This document shows positions 43,145 to 52,162 of a stretch of DNA of 64,000 nucleotides, one piece after another. The DNA lies in contig JAEUPL010000001.1 in assembly GCA_016790165.1 (NCBI GenBank), forward strand, positions 62,001-126,000. The letters are read 5' to 3'. The position numbers and the translations under genes were made by a program. Source of the DNA: Burkholderiales bacterium. GTDB lineage: Bacteria; Pseudomonadota; Gammaproteobacteria; Burkholderiales; Casimicrobiaceae. Position 1 is the first letter of the stretch; each line of letters starts with the position of its first letter. The notes under the pieces are model-generated. The model ran no database searches. It saw only the letters and a list, made by a program, of their open reading frames with translations, and was not told the DNA's origin.

Positions 43145-44117
43145 GTCGCTAGCCGGCCCGTTGGACGTGCCGGAGGCCGCAGGGGTTGCCGCCCATGCGC
43201 CGCGTCTGAGCGCCATGGTCCGGCGCGCGCGATCCTTGCGCCCGCTACCCACAGCGGTGGTCTATCCCTGCGAAGCGGTGGCGCTGCAGGCGGCGGTTGA
43301 TGCGGTGCGTTTGGGTCTTGCTGAAGCCAGGTTCTACGGGCCCGCAGAGCGCATCCGCGCGCTGGCGACGGCGAATCGCATCGAGGTGCCCGGCGCTGTC
43401 ATCGATTGTGGTGATGCGCCAGTTGCCGCGGCGGAGCGTGCGGTGACTGACGCTGCCAGCGGGCTTGTGCAGGCATTGATGAAAGGGAGCCTGCACTCTG
43501 ACGAACTGCTCGGCGCTGTGCTCGCTCGTGACGGTGGCTTGCGACAAAGTGGGCGCATCACACATACCTTTGTTTTTGACGTGCCGCGATACCAGAAACT
43601 GCTGGGTGTGACCGATGCGGTGGTCAACATCGCTCCTGACCTGAAGACCAAGTCGGATGCACTCCGCAATGGCTGCGAGCTGCTGCGCCGTATCGGTGTG
43701 ACCGCGCCCAAAGTGGCGGTGCTCGCGGCGATCGAAACCGTGAATCCGTCGATTCCGGCGACGCTTGATGCCGCTGAGCTGGTCCGGCTTGGGCAGGCGG
43801 GGCATTTTGGTGATGCGCTGGTGGAAGGCCCGTTTGGTTTGGACAATGCGATCTCCGAGCAGGCCGCGCGCGCCAAAGGACTGCAGTCAACGGTCGCAGG
43901 ACAGCCCGACCTGCTCTTGGTGCCGGACTTGAACGCGGGAAATATCTTTTACAAGAGCCTGATTTACCTCGCCGGCGGCGAATGTGCCGGCATCGTCCAG
44001 GGGGCGAAGGTGCCCGTCATTCTCACGAGCCGGGCGGACTCGGCGTTCAGTCGCATCGCGTCGTGCGCGCTGGCTCGATTGTTTGTTCCAGATCAAATAA
44101 CCGGGTCAATTTGCTAA
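43122..44117 (+). CDS. pta: Phosphate acetyltransferase
   Basis: 331 residues of the phosphate acetyl/butyryltransferase fold. Landmarks are GRITHTFVFDVPRYQKLLGVTDAVVNIAPDLKTKSDALRNGCELLRRIGV (about residues 146-195), ALVEGPFGLDNAISEQAARAKG, PDLLLVPDLNAGNIFYKSLIYLAGGECAGIVQGAKVPVILTSRADS. It converts acetyl phosphate made by Xsc into acetyl-CoA, fitting its place in the sulfonate cluster. The start is TTG at 43122 (inside the end of iclR) with GGAG five bases upstream. Other starts in frame further in would cut off the fold. It belongs to the short Pta form, without the N-terminal domain of E. coli Pta. Confidence 0.88.
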   Translation: MDKPSIGESLAGPLDVPEAAGVAAHAPRLSAMVRRARSLRPLPTAVVYPCEAVALQAAVDAVRLGLAEARFYGPAERIRALATANRIEVPGAVIDCGDAPVAAAERAVTDAASGLVQALMKGSLHSDELLGAVLARDGGLRQSGRITHTFVFDVPRYQKLLGVTDAVVNIAPDLKTKSDALRNGCELLRRIGVTAPKVAVLAAIETVNPSIPATLDAAELVRLGQAGHFGDALVEGPFGLDNAISEQAARAKGLQSTVAGQPDLLLVPDLNAGNIFYKSLIYLAGGECAGIVQGAKVPVILTSRADSAFSRIASCALARLFVPDQITGSIC

Positions 44118-44325
44118 ACTTCCACGGTTTTCCGGCGCGGTGTGAGCTTGCCTGTGGGCAACTGTCGCACGCCGGGAGGGGGATTGGCGTGTTGCCCGAA
44201 GGCTGCTTGGAGGGGGATTTCCGGGCAGCGCTCGATCGAGGCGATGACGCCGACTGACGAATTGAACATCGCGTTCTCGGGCCGTCTGCCGAGTGCGCCG
44301 GTTGGGGATAGTCGTGCGAATCGGG
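44118..44325. other. Leader region before coxB with 11-base direct repeat
   Basis: No frame is supported. GGAGGGGGATT occurs at 44175-44185 and again at 44209-44219. The coxB promoter should lie here but I cannot place a clear -35/-10. Confidence 0.35.
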
Positions 44326-45900
44326 ATGAAATCTGTGAACTCTGCAAGCAATAGTTGGCGCTCGGGCGCTTCCGCGTTGTCGACCCGTGTGTTGCGGGCA
44401 GCGACGGCATCGTTAGCCTTGTTGCCCTTGTACGCATCAGCCGACTGGAAGCTGAACCTGCAGACGCCCGCATCGGCGGTTGCTGCCGAGGTGTACGACG
44501 TCCACACCCTGATTACAGTGATTTGCGCCATCATCTTTGTCGGCGTGTTTGGCGTCATGTTTTATTCGCTCTACGCACATCGCAAGAGCAAGGGGCACAA
44601 GGCGGCGCAATTCCACGAGAGCGCGACCGTTGAGGCGGTGTGGACGATCATCCCGTTCTTCATTTTGCTCGGCATGGCGTTCCCCGCGACCAAAGCGCTG
44701 TTGCACGCCCGGGATACTTCCGCGTCTGACATCACGGTCAAGGTCACCGGTTACCAGTGGAAGTGGGGCTACGACTACATCAACGACGGCTTTGGCTTCG
44801 TTTCGAATCTTTCCACCCCGCTGGCACAGATCAAGAACGCCGAAACCAAGGGCGAAAACTATCTGCTTGAGGTCGACAACCCGCTCGTTGTGCCCGTGGG
44901 CAAGAAGGTTCGTCTTTTGTTGACTGCGAACGACGTGATTCATGCGTGGTGGGTGCCCGCGCTGGGCGTCAAGCAGGACGCCGTTCCGGGCTTCATTCGT
45001 GATACCTGGTTCCGTGCCGATCGCCCGGGCGTTTACCGCGGCAACTGCGCCGAGCTGTGCGGCAAAGAGCATGGCTACATGCCGATCGTCGTTGAAGTCA
45101 AGACGCAAGCCGACTACGACAAGTGGGTCGCCACTCAGAAGGACAAGGCGGGCGTCGGCAAAGTGGCCGCCGCGGTTGTCGACACCAAGACCTATAGTCG
45201 CGACGAATTGGTGGCACACGGAAAGACCATTTATGAGGGCGCTGGCGGTTGCCAAGGCTGTCATCAGGCCAATGGCAAGGGCACGGGCGCGTTCCCCGCG
45301 CTCGACGGCTCGAAGCTCGTCAATGGTCCGAAAGACGCCCAGATCAACATTCTGCTGAATGGCAAACCCGGCACCGCGATGGCGGCATTCAAGCACCTGA
45401 GCGACAAAGATTTGGCCGGCGTGATGGCGTTCACTCGTAGCACCTGGTCGAACAAGGCGGCGGAATTTGCGCAGCCGGTCGATTTCGCGAAAGCGCGCAA
45501 CGGCGGCGTGTTGCCCGCGAGCGCTGGCGCGGCTACGGCCACGGCGGCCCCAGCGCAGGCGCCTGCTACTGCGCCGGCGAGTTCGGCGCTTGCCGAGAAG
45601 ATCTTCTTTGCGACCGGCAAGAAAGATCTCCCGGCCGAAGCAAAGGCGTCGATTGATGCGGCCCTCGCGTTCCTGAAAGGGAAGGCCGACTCGAAAGTTG
45701 AAATTACCGGTTACACCGACAAAACAGGTGACGTCGCGGCCAATCTCGAACTTGCGAAGGAACGCGCGAAAGCCGTTCGCGACGCGCTGGTGAGCGCAGG
45801 TGTCGCGCGCGAGCGGATCAACATGAAGCCGCCAGCGGAAGTAACAGGTGGCAAGGACAACCGCGAAGCGCGGCGCGTCGAAATCAACGCCGGCGCTTGA
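44326..45900 (+). CDS. coxB: Cytochrome c oxidase subunit II with fused cytochrome c and OmpA-like domains
   Basis: 524 residues. A signal-like start and two membrane helices anchor the protein ([19 protein letters not shown] and [16 protein letters not shown]); the periplasmic CuA site has [14 protein letters not shown] (Cys241, Cys245, His249, Met252). A c-type haem site CQGCH follows (Cys309, Cys312, His313). After a Pro/Ala linker near 400-420 the C-terminus is an OmpA-like domain ([45 protein letters not shown]), which normally contacts peptidoglycan. So the oxidase subunit is a three-module fusion. The ATG at 44326 is chosen as start; a GTG 11 codons upstream is possible. It is the first gene of the aa3 oxidase cluster. 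Confidence 0.93.
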   Translation: MKSVNSASNSWRSGASALSTRVLRAATASLALLPLYASADWKLNLQTPASAVAAEVYDVHTLITVICAIIFVGVFGVMFYSLYAHRKSKGHKAAQFHESATVEAVWTIIPFFILLGMAFPATKALLHARDTSASDITVKVTGYQWKWGYDYINDGFGFVSNLSTPLAQIKNAETKGENYLLEVDNPLVVPVGKKVRLLLTANDVIHAWWVPALGVKQDAVPGFIRDTWFRADRPGVYRGNCAELCGKEHGYMPIVVEVKTQADYDKWVATQKDKAGVGKVAAAVVDTKTYSRDELVAHGKTIYEGAGGCQGCHQANGKGTGAFPALDGSKLVNGPKDAQINILLNGKPGTAMAAFKHLSDKDLAGVMAFTRSTWSNKAAEFAQPVDFAKARNGGVLPASAGAATATAAPAQAPATAPASSALAEKIFFATGKKDLPAEAKASIDAALAFLKGKADSKVEITGYTDKTGDVAANLELAKERAKAVRDALVSAGVARERINMKPPAEVTGGKDNREARRVEINAGA

Positions 45901-45967
45901 AGAGCCCGCTCGATCCGACCCCGTTCAAAAGATAAGAAGCGATTCAGAGATTCAGGAGCAGGCGATC

Positions 45968-47572
<1,605 letters not shown>

Positions 47573-47575
47573 GAT

Positions 47576-47707
47576 ATGTCAGGGTTGCACCCCGTGGCAG
47601 GCACCGACGCCGTCAGCCTGCGCCGACGAAACGCCCGTACCGGATGGGTGCTTCTCGCGCTGGCGATTGGCATTGCGCTTTCGGTCTGGTACGCCCGGGT
47701 TGCCTGA
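47576..47707 (+). CDS. Cytochrome oxidase small assembly protein
   Basis: A 43-residue single-helix protein: basic LRRRNARTGW then VLLALAIGIALSVWYA. It begins three bases after the ctaD stop and ends three bases before ctaG. Small membrane proteins at this position are annotated as cytochrome oxidase small assembly protein in Burkholderiales. Too short for most gene callers. Confidence 0.75.
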   Translation: MSGLHPVAGTDAVSLRRRNARTGWVLLALAIGIALSVWYARVA

Positions 47708-47710
47708 ATC

Positions 47711-48313
47711 ATGGCGCTGTCACGGCTCATCTCTTTTGCCAACAAGCAGATGCTGGGCAAACTGGCAGTCTTCACGGCCATCATGTTTGCGTTTGGTTTC
47801 GCGCTGGTGCCGATCTACAAGAAGATTTGCGAGGTTGCGAAGGTCAACGATTTCATGCGTCCTGAGCAGGTCAAGAACACTCAGGTTGATCTTTCCCGTA
47901 AAGTGCGGGTCGAGTTCGACTCCAATATCAGGAACCTGCCGTGGACATTCAAACCGGAGAAGACCTCCATTGAGGTGCACCCGGGCGAGCTGACTACGGT
48001 GGTCTATGAGGTGCACAACACCACCGGACGGGCAATGACTGGGCAAGCGGTGCCCAGTTACGGTCCGACCGAGGCGGCGGACCACTTTCGCAAGCTCGAA
48101 TGCTTCTGCTTTACTGCGCAGACATTCAAGGCGTCCGAGACTCGGCAGATGCCGGTCGTCTTTCTGATCGACCCCAAACTGCCGCGTGATGTGAGCACCA
48201 TCACGCTGTCCTACACGTTCTTTGAAATGCCCGGTGCAGGCACGCCGTCGACGCAGGCGCCCGCCGGAAAACTGGAAACAAACATGGTGGGCACGCCGCG
48301 CCAGGCGAGTTGA
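47711..48313 (+). CDS. ctaG: Cytochrome c oxidase assembly protein CtaG/Cox11
   Basis: 200 residues: an N-terminal membrane helix (MLGKLAVFTAIMFAFGFALVPIYKKICE) and a periplasmic copper domain with YGPTEAADHFRKLECFCFTAQTF carrying the CFC motif that binds copper, and VVFLIDPKLP. It delivers copper to the CuB site of subunit I. The ATG lies three bases after the small assembly protein gene. Confidence 0.95.
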   Translation: MALSRLISFANKQMLGKLAVFTAIMFAFGFALVPIYKKICEVAKVNDFMRPEQVKNTQVDLSRKVRVEFDSNIRNLPWTFKPEKTSIEVHPGELTTVVYEVHNTTGRAMTGQAVPSYGPTEAADHFRKLECFCFTAQTFKASETRQMPVVFLIDPKLPRDVSTITLSYTFFEMPGAGTPSTQAPAGKLETNMVGTPRQAS

Positions 48314-48372
48314 ATCGCTCCGCGGCAACCGCCTACTTCGACTGACTTGTACTGCTAACCCGAGAGCTTGAG

Positions 48373-49233
48373 ATGAGCGCTTCTACCCACGATACCCCCG
48401 GCAAGTATTTCGTACCTCAGCCGTCCCATTGGCCGCTCGTTGGCAGCGCGGCATTGCTGACCCTCGCTTTCGGCGCAGTCGGCAGCATGAATAGCCTGTC
48501 GTGGGGCTTGCCTGTGCTTGCAGTGGGCTTCGGCATTCTGCTGGTCATGTTGTTCGGTTGGTTCGGGGCGGTGGTGCGCGAAAGCGAAGGCCGCCTTTAC
48601 GGCAAGAACGTTGACACGTCGTTCCGCTGGAGCATGAGCTGGTTCATCTTCTCGGAAGTCATGTTCTTCGCCGCGTTCTTCGGCGCTTTGGGTTATGCCC
48701 GTTTGCGCTCGGTGCCTGATCTGGCGAACGGCGTGACATCCATGCTGTGGCCTGATTTCGCGGGAACATGGCCGACCGCGGGGCCGCACCTGAAAGAAGT
48801 GTTCTCACCGATGGGCGCGTGGGGCATCCCCGCGATTAACACCGCACTGCTGCTCACCTCGGGGGTGACGCTGACGATTGCACATCACGCACTGATCGCG
48901 GGCAAGCGCAGCAAACTCATCACTTGGCTGGCCGCCACGATCGCACTCGGGGTGGTCTTCCTGGGCCTGCAGATCTACGAATACATCCACGCTTATAGCG
49001 CGCTCAACCTCAAGCTGTCGACGGGCATCTTCGGCTCGACGTTCTTCATGCTCACCGGCTTCCACGGCTTCCACGTGACCGTCGGCGCCATCATGCTGGC
49101 GGTCATTCTCGCGCGTTCGATGCGCGGCCACTTTGATGCTCAGCACCACTTCGCCTTCGAGGCGGCCGCGTGGTATTGGCACTTTGTTGACGTCGTCTGG
49201 CTTGGCTTGTTTGTTGTCGTCTACATGCTGTAG
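48373..49233 (+). CDS. ctaE: Cytochrome c oxidase subunit III
   Basis: 286 residues with seven membrane helices, starting with the family motif HDTPGKYFVPQPSHWPLVGS and containing MSWFIFSEVMFFAAFFGALGYAR and GFHGFHVTVGAIML, ending with WYWHFVDVVWLGLF. It stabilises the oxidase core. The DUF2970 gene that often sits between ctaG and ctaE in relatives is absent here (59-base gap). A strong terminator follows at 49257-49285. Confidence 0.97.
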   Translation: MSASTHDTPGKYFVPQPSHWPLVGSAALLTLAFGAVGSMNSLSWGLPVLAVGFGILLVMLFGWFGAVVRESEGRLYGKNVDTSFRWSMSWFIFSEVMFFAAFFGALGYARLRSVPDLANGVTSMLWPDFAGTWPTAGPHLKEVFSPMGAWGIPAINTALLLTSGVTLTIAHHALIAGKRSKLITWLAATIALGVVFLGLQIYEYIHAYSALNLKLSTGIFGSTFFMLTGFHGFHVTVGAIMLAVILARSMRGHFDAQHHFAFEAAAWYWHFVDVVWLGLFVVVYML

Positions 49234-49256
49234 CCGAGAGCGACGTAACCAAATGG

Positions 49257-49285
49257 CAAAGCGGCCCGCGGGCCGCTTTTGCTTT
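49257..49285 (+). terminator. Rho-independent terminator after the cox genes
   Basis: An exactly self-complementary GCGGCCCGCGGGCCGC (49261-49276) is flanked by AAA and followed by TTTTGCTTT. It lies 24 bases after the ctaE stop and closes the coxB-ctaE transcript; because of the AAAGC...GCTTT symmetry it may also work on the other strand for the DUF2909 gene. Confidence 0.88.
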
Positions 49286-49321
49286 CTGCGTGAGCCGCAG
49301 ATCGTAAGCTGCGTGCGTGGT

Positions 49322-49528
49322 TTAGCGCCCGACGCCTTGCGGCCCGATCAGACCAAATTTGTAGGCCGCCATCAGGAAGATGAATAATCCGATCGAGATG
49401 GCCACGCGGATGGTCAGAGCGCGCAGCATGCGGGACGATCCTCGTCCCCCATCACGGAACAGAAAGACGAGGGCGGACGCCATCGAGACGATGATCGCGA
49501 TCAGACAAAGAATGACAAGCCAGCGCAT
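49322..49528 (-). CDS. DUF2909 twin transmembrane protein
   Basis: A 68-residue protein with two hydrophobic helices (about residues 3-23 and 39-60) and the DUF2909 pattern VILCLIAIIVSMASALVFLFRDGG...TIRVAISIGLFIFLM. Found beside cox genes in many betaproteobacteria; role unknown but presumably oxidase assembly. It is transcribed against the cox genes and away from SURF1. Confidence 0.9.
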   Translation of the reverse strand: MRWLVILCLIAIIVSMASALVFLFRDGGRGSSRMLRALTIRVAISIGLFIFLMAAYKFGLIGPQGVGR

Positions 49529-49555
49529 CCGCGCATTTTAAGAGCCAGATTGACG

Positions 49556-50356
49556 ATGCCCGACACCACGCCGAGTGCGCAGCGCCGACGATTCCGCCCG
49601 AGACTGTGGGCGGCGTTGTTGACGGCTGTCTTTGTTGTGATCACGGTTCGATTGGGCAACTGGCAAGGCGACCGTGCCGGATGGCGTTTGGCACAACACG
49701 CGCAACTGCAGGCGGCGACAGCGGCGCCGCCGCTCATGACGGAAGAATTGCCGTTGGCCGTGAGCGACGCCGACGCGCTTCGCTACCGTCGCATCAACGT
49801 ACGAGGCCGTTTTTTGCCGGATCAGCAATACCTGCTCGACAATCGGGTGCAGGATGGCCACGCCGGGTTAGCCGTGCTGCAGGTCTTTGCGCTGGAAGCG
49901 GCGCAGACCGACCGCCCGACGGATTCCCCTGAACGAAGCGGCTACGTGCTCGTCGATCGCGGCTGGATTGCCGCACCAGCGAATCGCGCCCAACTCCCAA
50001 TCATGGACGCGCCGCCGGGCGTCGTCACCATCGACGGTCGTCTCAATCAGCCGATGTCACGCAATCCGGGCACCGCTGACAACGCACCCGGCCGTTTGCT
50101 GAACTACGTACACCTCGGCGAACTTAGCCGTCAAACCGGCGTTGCTTTACGACCCTGGTTGCTTGAGCAAACAGCGGGCCCGGGTTTCGTGGGAGGCAGC
50201 CGGCCGGCGCCGGGGGCAAATCACGAGAAGAACCTGATTTATCAGATGCAGTGGTACGCCTTCGCCGGGCTCGCCGTTGTACTGTTCGTCGTCCTGAGCT
50301 TCCGACCACATACTGCGCCTCGCGAGGCTGGAGCTCACACCAAGGAATCGAATTGA
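49556..50356 (+). CDS. SURF1 family assembly protein
   Basis: 266 residues: an N-terminal helix (LWAALLTAVFVVITVRLGNWQGDR, about 14-36) with the characteristic LGNWQ motif, a periplasmic domain (YRRINVRGRF, QQYLLDNRVQDGHAGLAVLQVF, LVDRGWIAAP), and a C-terminal helix (YAFAGLAVVLFVVLSF) after NHEKNLIYQMQWYAFA. SURF1 helps haem a insertion into subunit I. The ATG at 49556 is used; a TTG two codons earlier is also in frame. Its stop overlaps the next gene's TTG start (TTGA). Confidence 0.94.
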   Translation: MPDTTPSAQRRRFRPRLWAALLTAVFVVITVRLGNWQGDRAGWRLAQHAQLQAATAAPPLMTEELPLAVSDADALRYRRINVRGRFLPDQQYLLDNRVQDGHAGLAVLQVFALEAAQTDRPTDSPERSGYVLVDRGWIAAPANRAQLPIMDAPPGVVTIDGRLNQPMSRNPGTADNAPGRLLNYVHLGELSRQTGVALRPWLLEQTAGPGFVGGSRPAPGANHEKNLIYQMQWYAFAGLAVVLFVVLSFRPHTAPREAGAHTKESN

Positions 50357-50919
50357 AGTCTTCCACCAAAATGATTGCGCTGGTAGCGCTGGTCTGTGCG
50401 GCCCCGTTTGTTTCGGCGTGGGTGGCCTATTTCATCGTTCAACCTGGGGGCGGAAAGAGCTATGGCACGCTGCTGCCGACGCAACCATTGCCGGCGCTTG
50501 ACGGTAACCCGACGCGAAAGCGGCTAGCCGAGTCCAGCACCGGCTCCGCTGCACCGGGTTTGCCAGCCAAATGGAGCGTCGTGATCTCGCTGCCTGATCC
50601 GTGTGATGCGGCCTGCGAGGCGACGCTCTACGCCACGCGCCAGGCGCGAACGATGCTCGGCAAGGAGCGTGAACGCGTTCAGCGGATGGTGGTGACCAAC
50701 GGCAATGCGCCTGCCGGGTTTTCTGCGAATCATCCGGACGCCGTCATCGTATCGCCGAAGGATGGTGGACTGCCTGCTGCGTGGTCGTCATTACTCGGTC
50801 GGGGCATTGTGCTGGTCGATCCGCTGGGCAACCAGGTTCTGCTCTGGCCATCGCAGCCCGATCCGAAAAGGCTTAATCAGGACTTGTCGCGCTTGCTGCG
50901 GGCGTCACGGATTGGCTAG
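50353..50919 (+). CDS. Membrane-anchored thioredoxin-like protein of the cox cluster
   Basis: 188 residues from TTG 50353 (AAGGA ribosome site; ATG at 50371 also possible). It has one N-terminal helix (MIALVALVCAAPFVSAWVAYFIV) and a periplasmic part SVVISLPDPCDAACEATLYATRQARTMLGKERERVQRM with a Cys-x3-Cys pair that resembles SCO/thioredoxin folds, followed by the usual VLVDPLGNQVLLWP end. Genes like this sit between SURF1 and ctaA/ctaB in Burkholderiales and are annotated as transmembrane or SCO-like proteins. It may carry copper or thiols for oxidase assembly. Overlaps SURF1 stop by four bases. Confidence 0.72.
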   Translation: MKSSTKMIALVALVCAAPFVSAWVAYFIVQPGGGKSYGTLLPTQPLPALDGNPTRKRLAESSTGSAAPGLPAKWSVVISLPDPCDAACEATLYATRQARTMLGKERERVQRMVVTNGNAPAGFSANHPDAVIVSPKDGGLPAAWSSLLGRGIVLVDPLGNQVLLWPSQPDPKRLNQDLSRLLRASRIG

Positions 50920-50934
50920 CACGGAGGGTTGTGA

Positions 50935-51840
50935 ATGTCTGCTCCTACCCCCCCCGCAATGCCCACCATCCGCCCATCGTCACCTTGGCGTGACTACTGG
51001 GTCGTCACCAAGCCTCGCGTGACGGCGCTCGCAGTGTTTACGTCGTTTATCGGCATGTTGCTGGTCGACACCCGTTTTCCGCCGATGTCCATCGTGATCG
51101 GCGGATGCCTCGGGATTGCGCTGCTCGCCGGCGCCAGCTTTGCGATGAATTGCCTGCTGGAAGCTGCGGTGGACGCGCGCATGAAGCGCACGCAGCGGCG
51201 ACCGTCGGCGCAGGGACGCTTGTCAACCATGCAGATCGTGCTATTCGCCCTTCTACTGGGGGCGCTTGGCAGCGCAGTGTTGATCGTCACCACCAACGTG
51301 CTCACTTGGGCGCTCACACTCGGCACCTTCTTTGGCTACGCGTTTGTCTACACGCTGTACCTGAAACCGAATACGCCGCAAAACATCGTGATTGGCGGCG
51401 CTGCCGGTGCGATGCCACCAGTGCTCGGCTGGGCGGCCGTGGCCAACGATGTATCCGCTCCAGCTTTGCTTCTGTTTTTGATCATCTTCGCGTGGACACC
51501 GCCGCATTTCTGGGCGCTCGCGCTGTACCGCCAGGAAGACTACGAGAAATCGGGCCTGCCGATGCTGCCGGTCACGCACGGTCGCGATTTCACACTGCTA
51601 CACATGCTGCTCTACACCTGGCTACTGCTCGCGGTCTCGCTGCTGCCGGTAGCGATTCGCATGAATGGCCTGATCTACGGCGTCGCCGCACTGCTGCTCG
51701 GTTTACGCTTCGTGCAACTGGTGTGGCAGCTGCGACGCGACTACAGCGATGCCAAATCGCGCGCTGTATTCCGCTTTTCGCTCACGTATCTCGCTGCGCT
51801 ATTTGCGGTGCTGCTGGCCGATCACTATCTTCGGTTCTGA
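50935..51840 (+). CDS. ctaB: Protohaem IX farnesyltransferase (haem O synthase)
   Basis: 301 residues of the UbiA prenyltransferase family; it has nine predicted membrane segments. Landmarks are YWVVTKPRVTALAVFTSFIGMLL near 22-44, NCLLEAAVDARMKRTQRRP (the NxxxDxxxD polyprenyl-diphosphate site) near 80-98, and a second aspartate stretch YRQEDYEKSGLPML near 198. It farnesylates protohaem for haem O and then A. The ctaA (haem A synthase) gene usually just upstream in relatives is absent here, and SCO1 does not follow. Start ATG at 50935 has GGAGG upstream. Convergent with rubredoxin, 21 bases away. Confidence 0.95.
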   Translation: MSAPTPPAMPTIRPSSPWRDYWVVTKPRVTALAVFTSFIGMLLVDTRFPPMSIVIGGCLGIALLAGASFAMNCLLEAAVDARMKRTQRRPSAQGRLSTMQIVLFALLLGALGSAVLIVTTNVLTWALTLGTFFGYAFVYTLYLKPNTPQNIVIGGAAGAMPPVLGWAAVANDVSAPALLLFLIIFAWTPPHFWALALYRQEDYEKSGLPMLPVTHGRDFTLLHMLLYTWLLLAVSLLPVAIRMNGLIYGVAALLLGLRFVQLVWQLRRDYSDAKSRAVFRFSLTYLAALFAVLLADHYLRF

Positions 51841-51861
51841 CCGGTCGCTACGAGCAACCTG

Positions 51862-52026
51862 CTAGAGCTCGGCCATTTCGAAGTCGTCCTTGCGTGCGCC
51901 GCACTCCGGACAGGTCCAGTTCATCGGAATGTCGTCCCACTTGGTGCCTGGGGCGATGCCGTCCTCGGGGCAACCTTCTGCCTCGTCGTAGATCCAGCCG
52001 CAGATGAGGCACATGTACTTTTTCAT
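51862..52026 (-). CDS. Rubredoxin
   Basis: A 54-residue iron protein with [13 protein letters not shown] (Cys pair at about residues 6 and 9) and [12 protein letters not shown] (about 39-50) that together hold one Fe(SCys)4 site, with the typical [14 protein letters not shown] between. It carries single electrons to alkane hydroxylase-type or other oxidoreductases. No partner gene adjoins. Start ATG at 52026 gives the normal length; the longer frame upstream is not family-like. Confidence 0.95.
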   Translation of the reverse strand: MKKYMCLICGWIYDEAEGCPEDGIAPGTKWDDIPMNWTCPECGARKDDFEMAEL

Positions 52027-52162
52027 GGTTCGCAGGCGCAGCGCCGAATGAGGCGCAAATTGAGTCAAACCGCCGGATTTTAGGTGAAACACTTCACGGC
52101 GAACGAATTGAACTCTGCGTCCTCATTAGAATCCAACATTGGGGAAACACTGAATAAACGGG

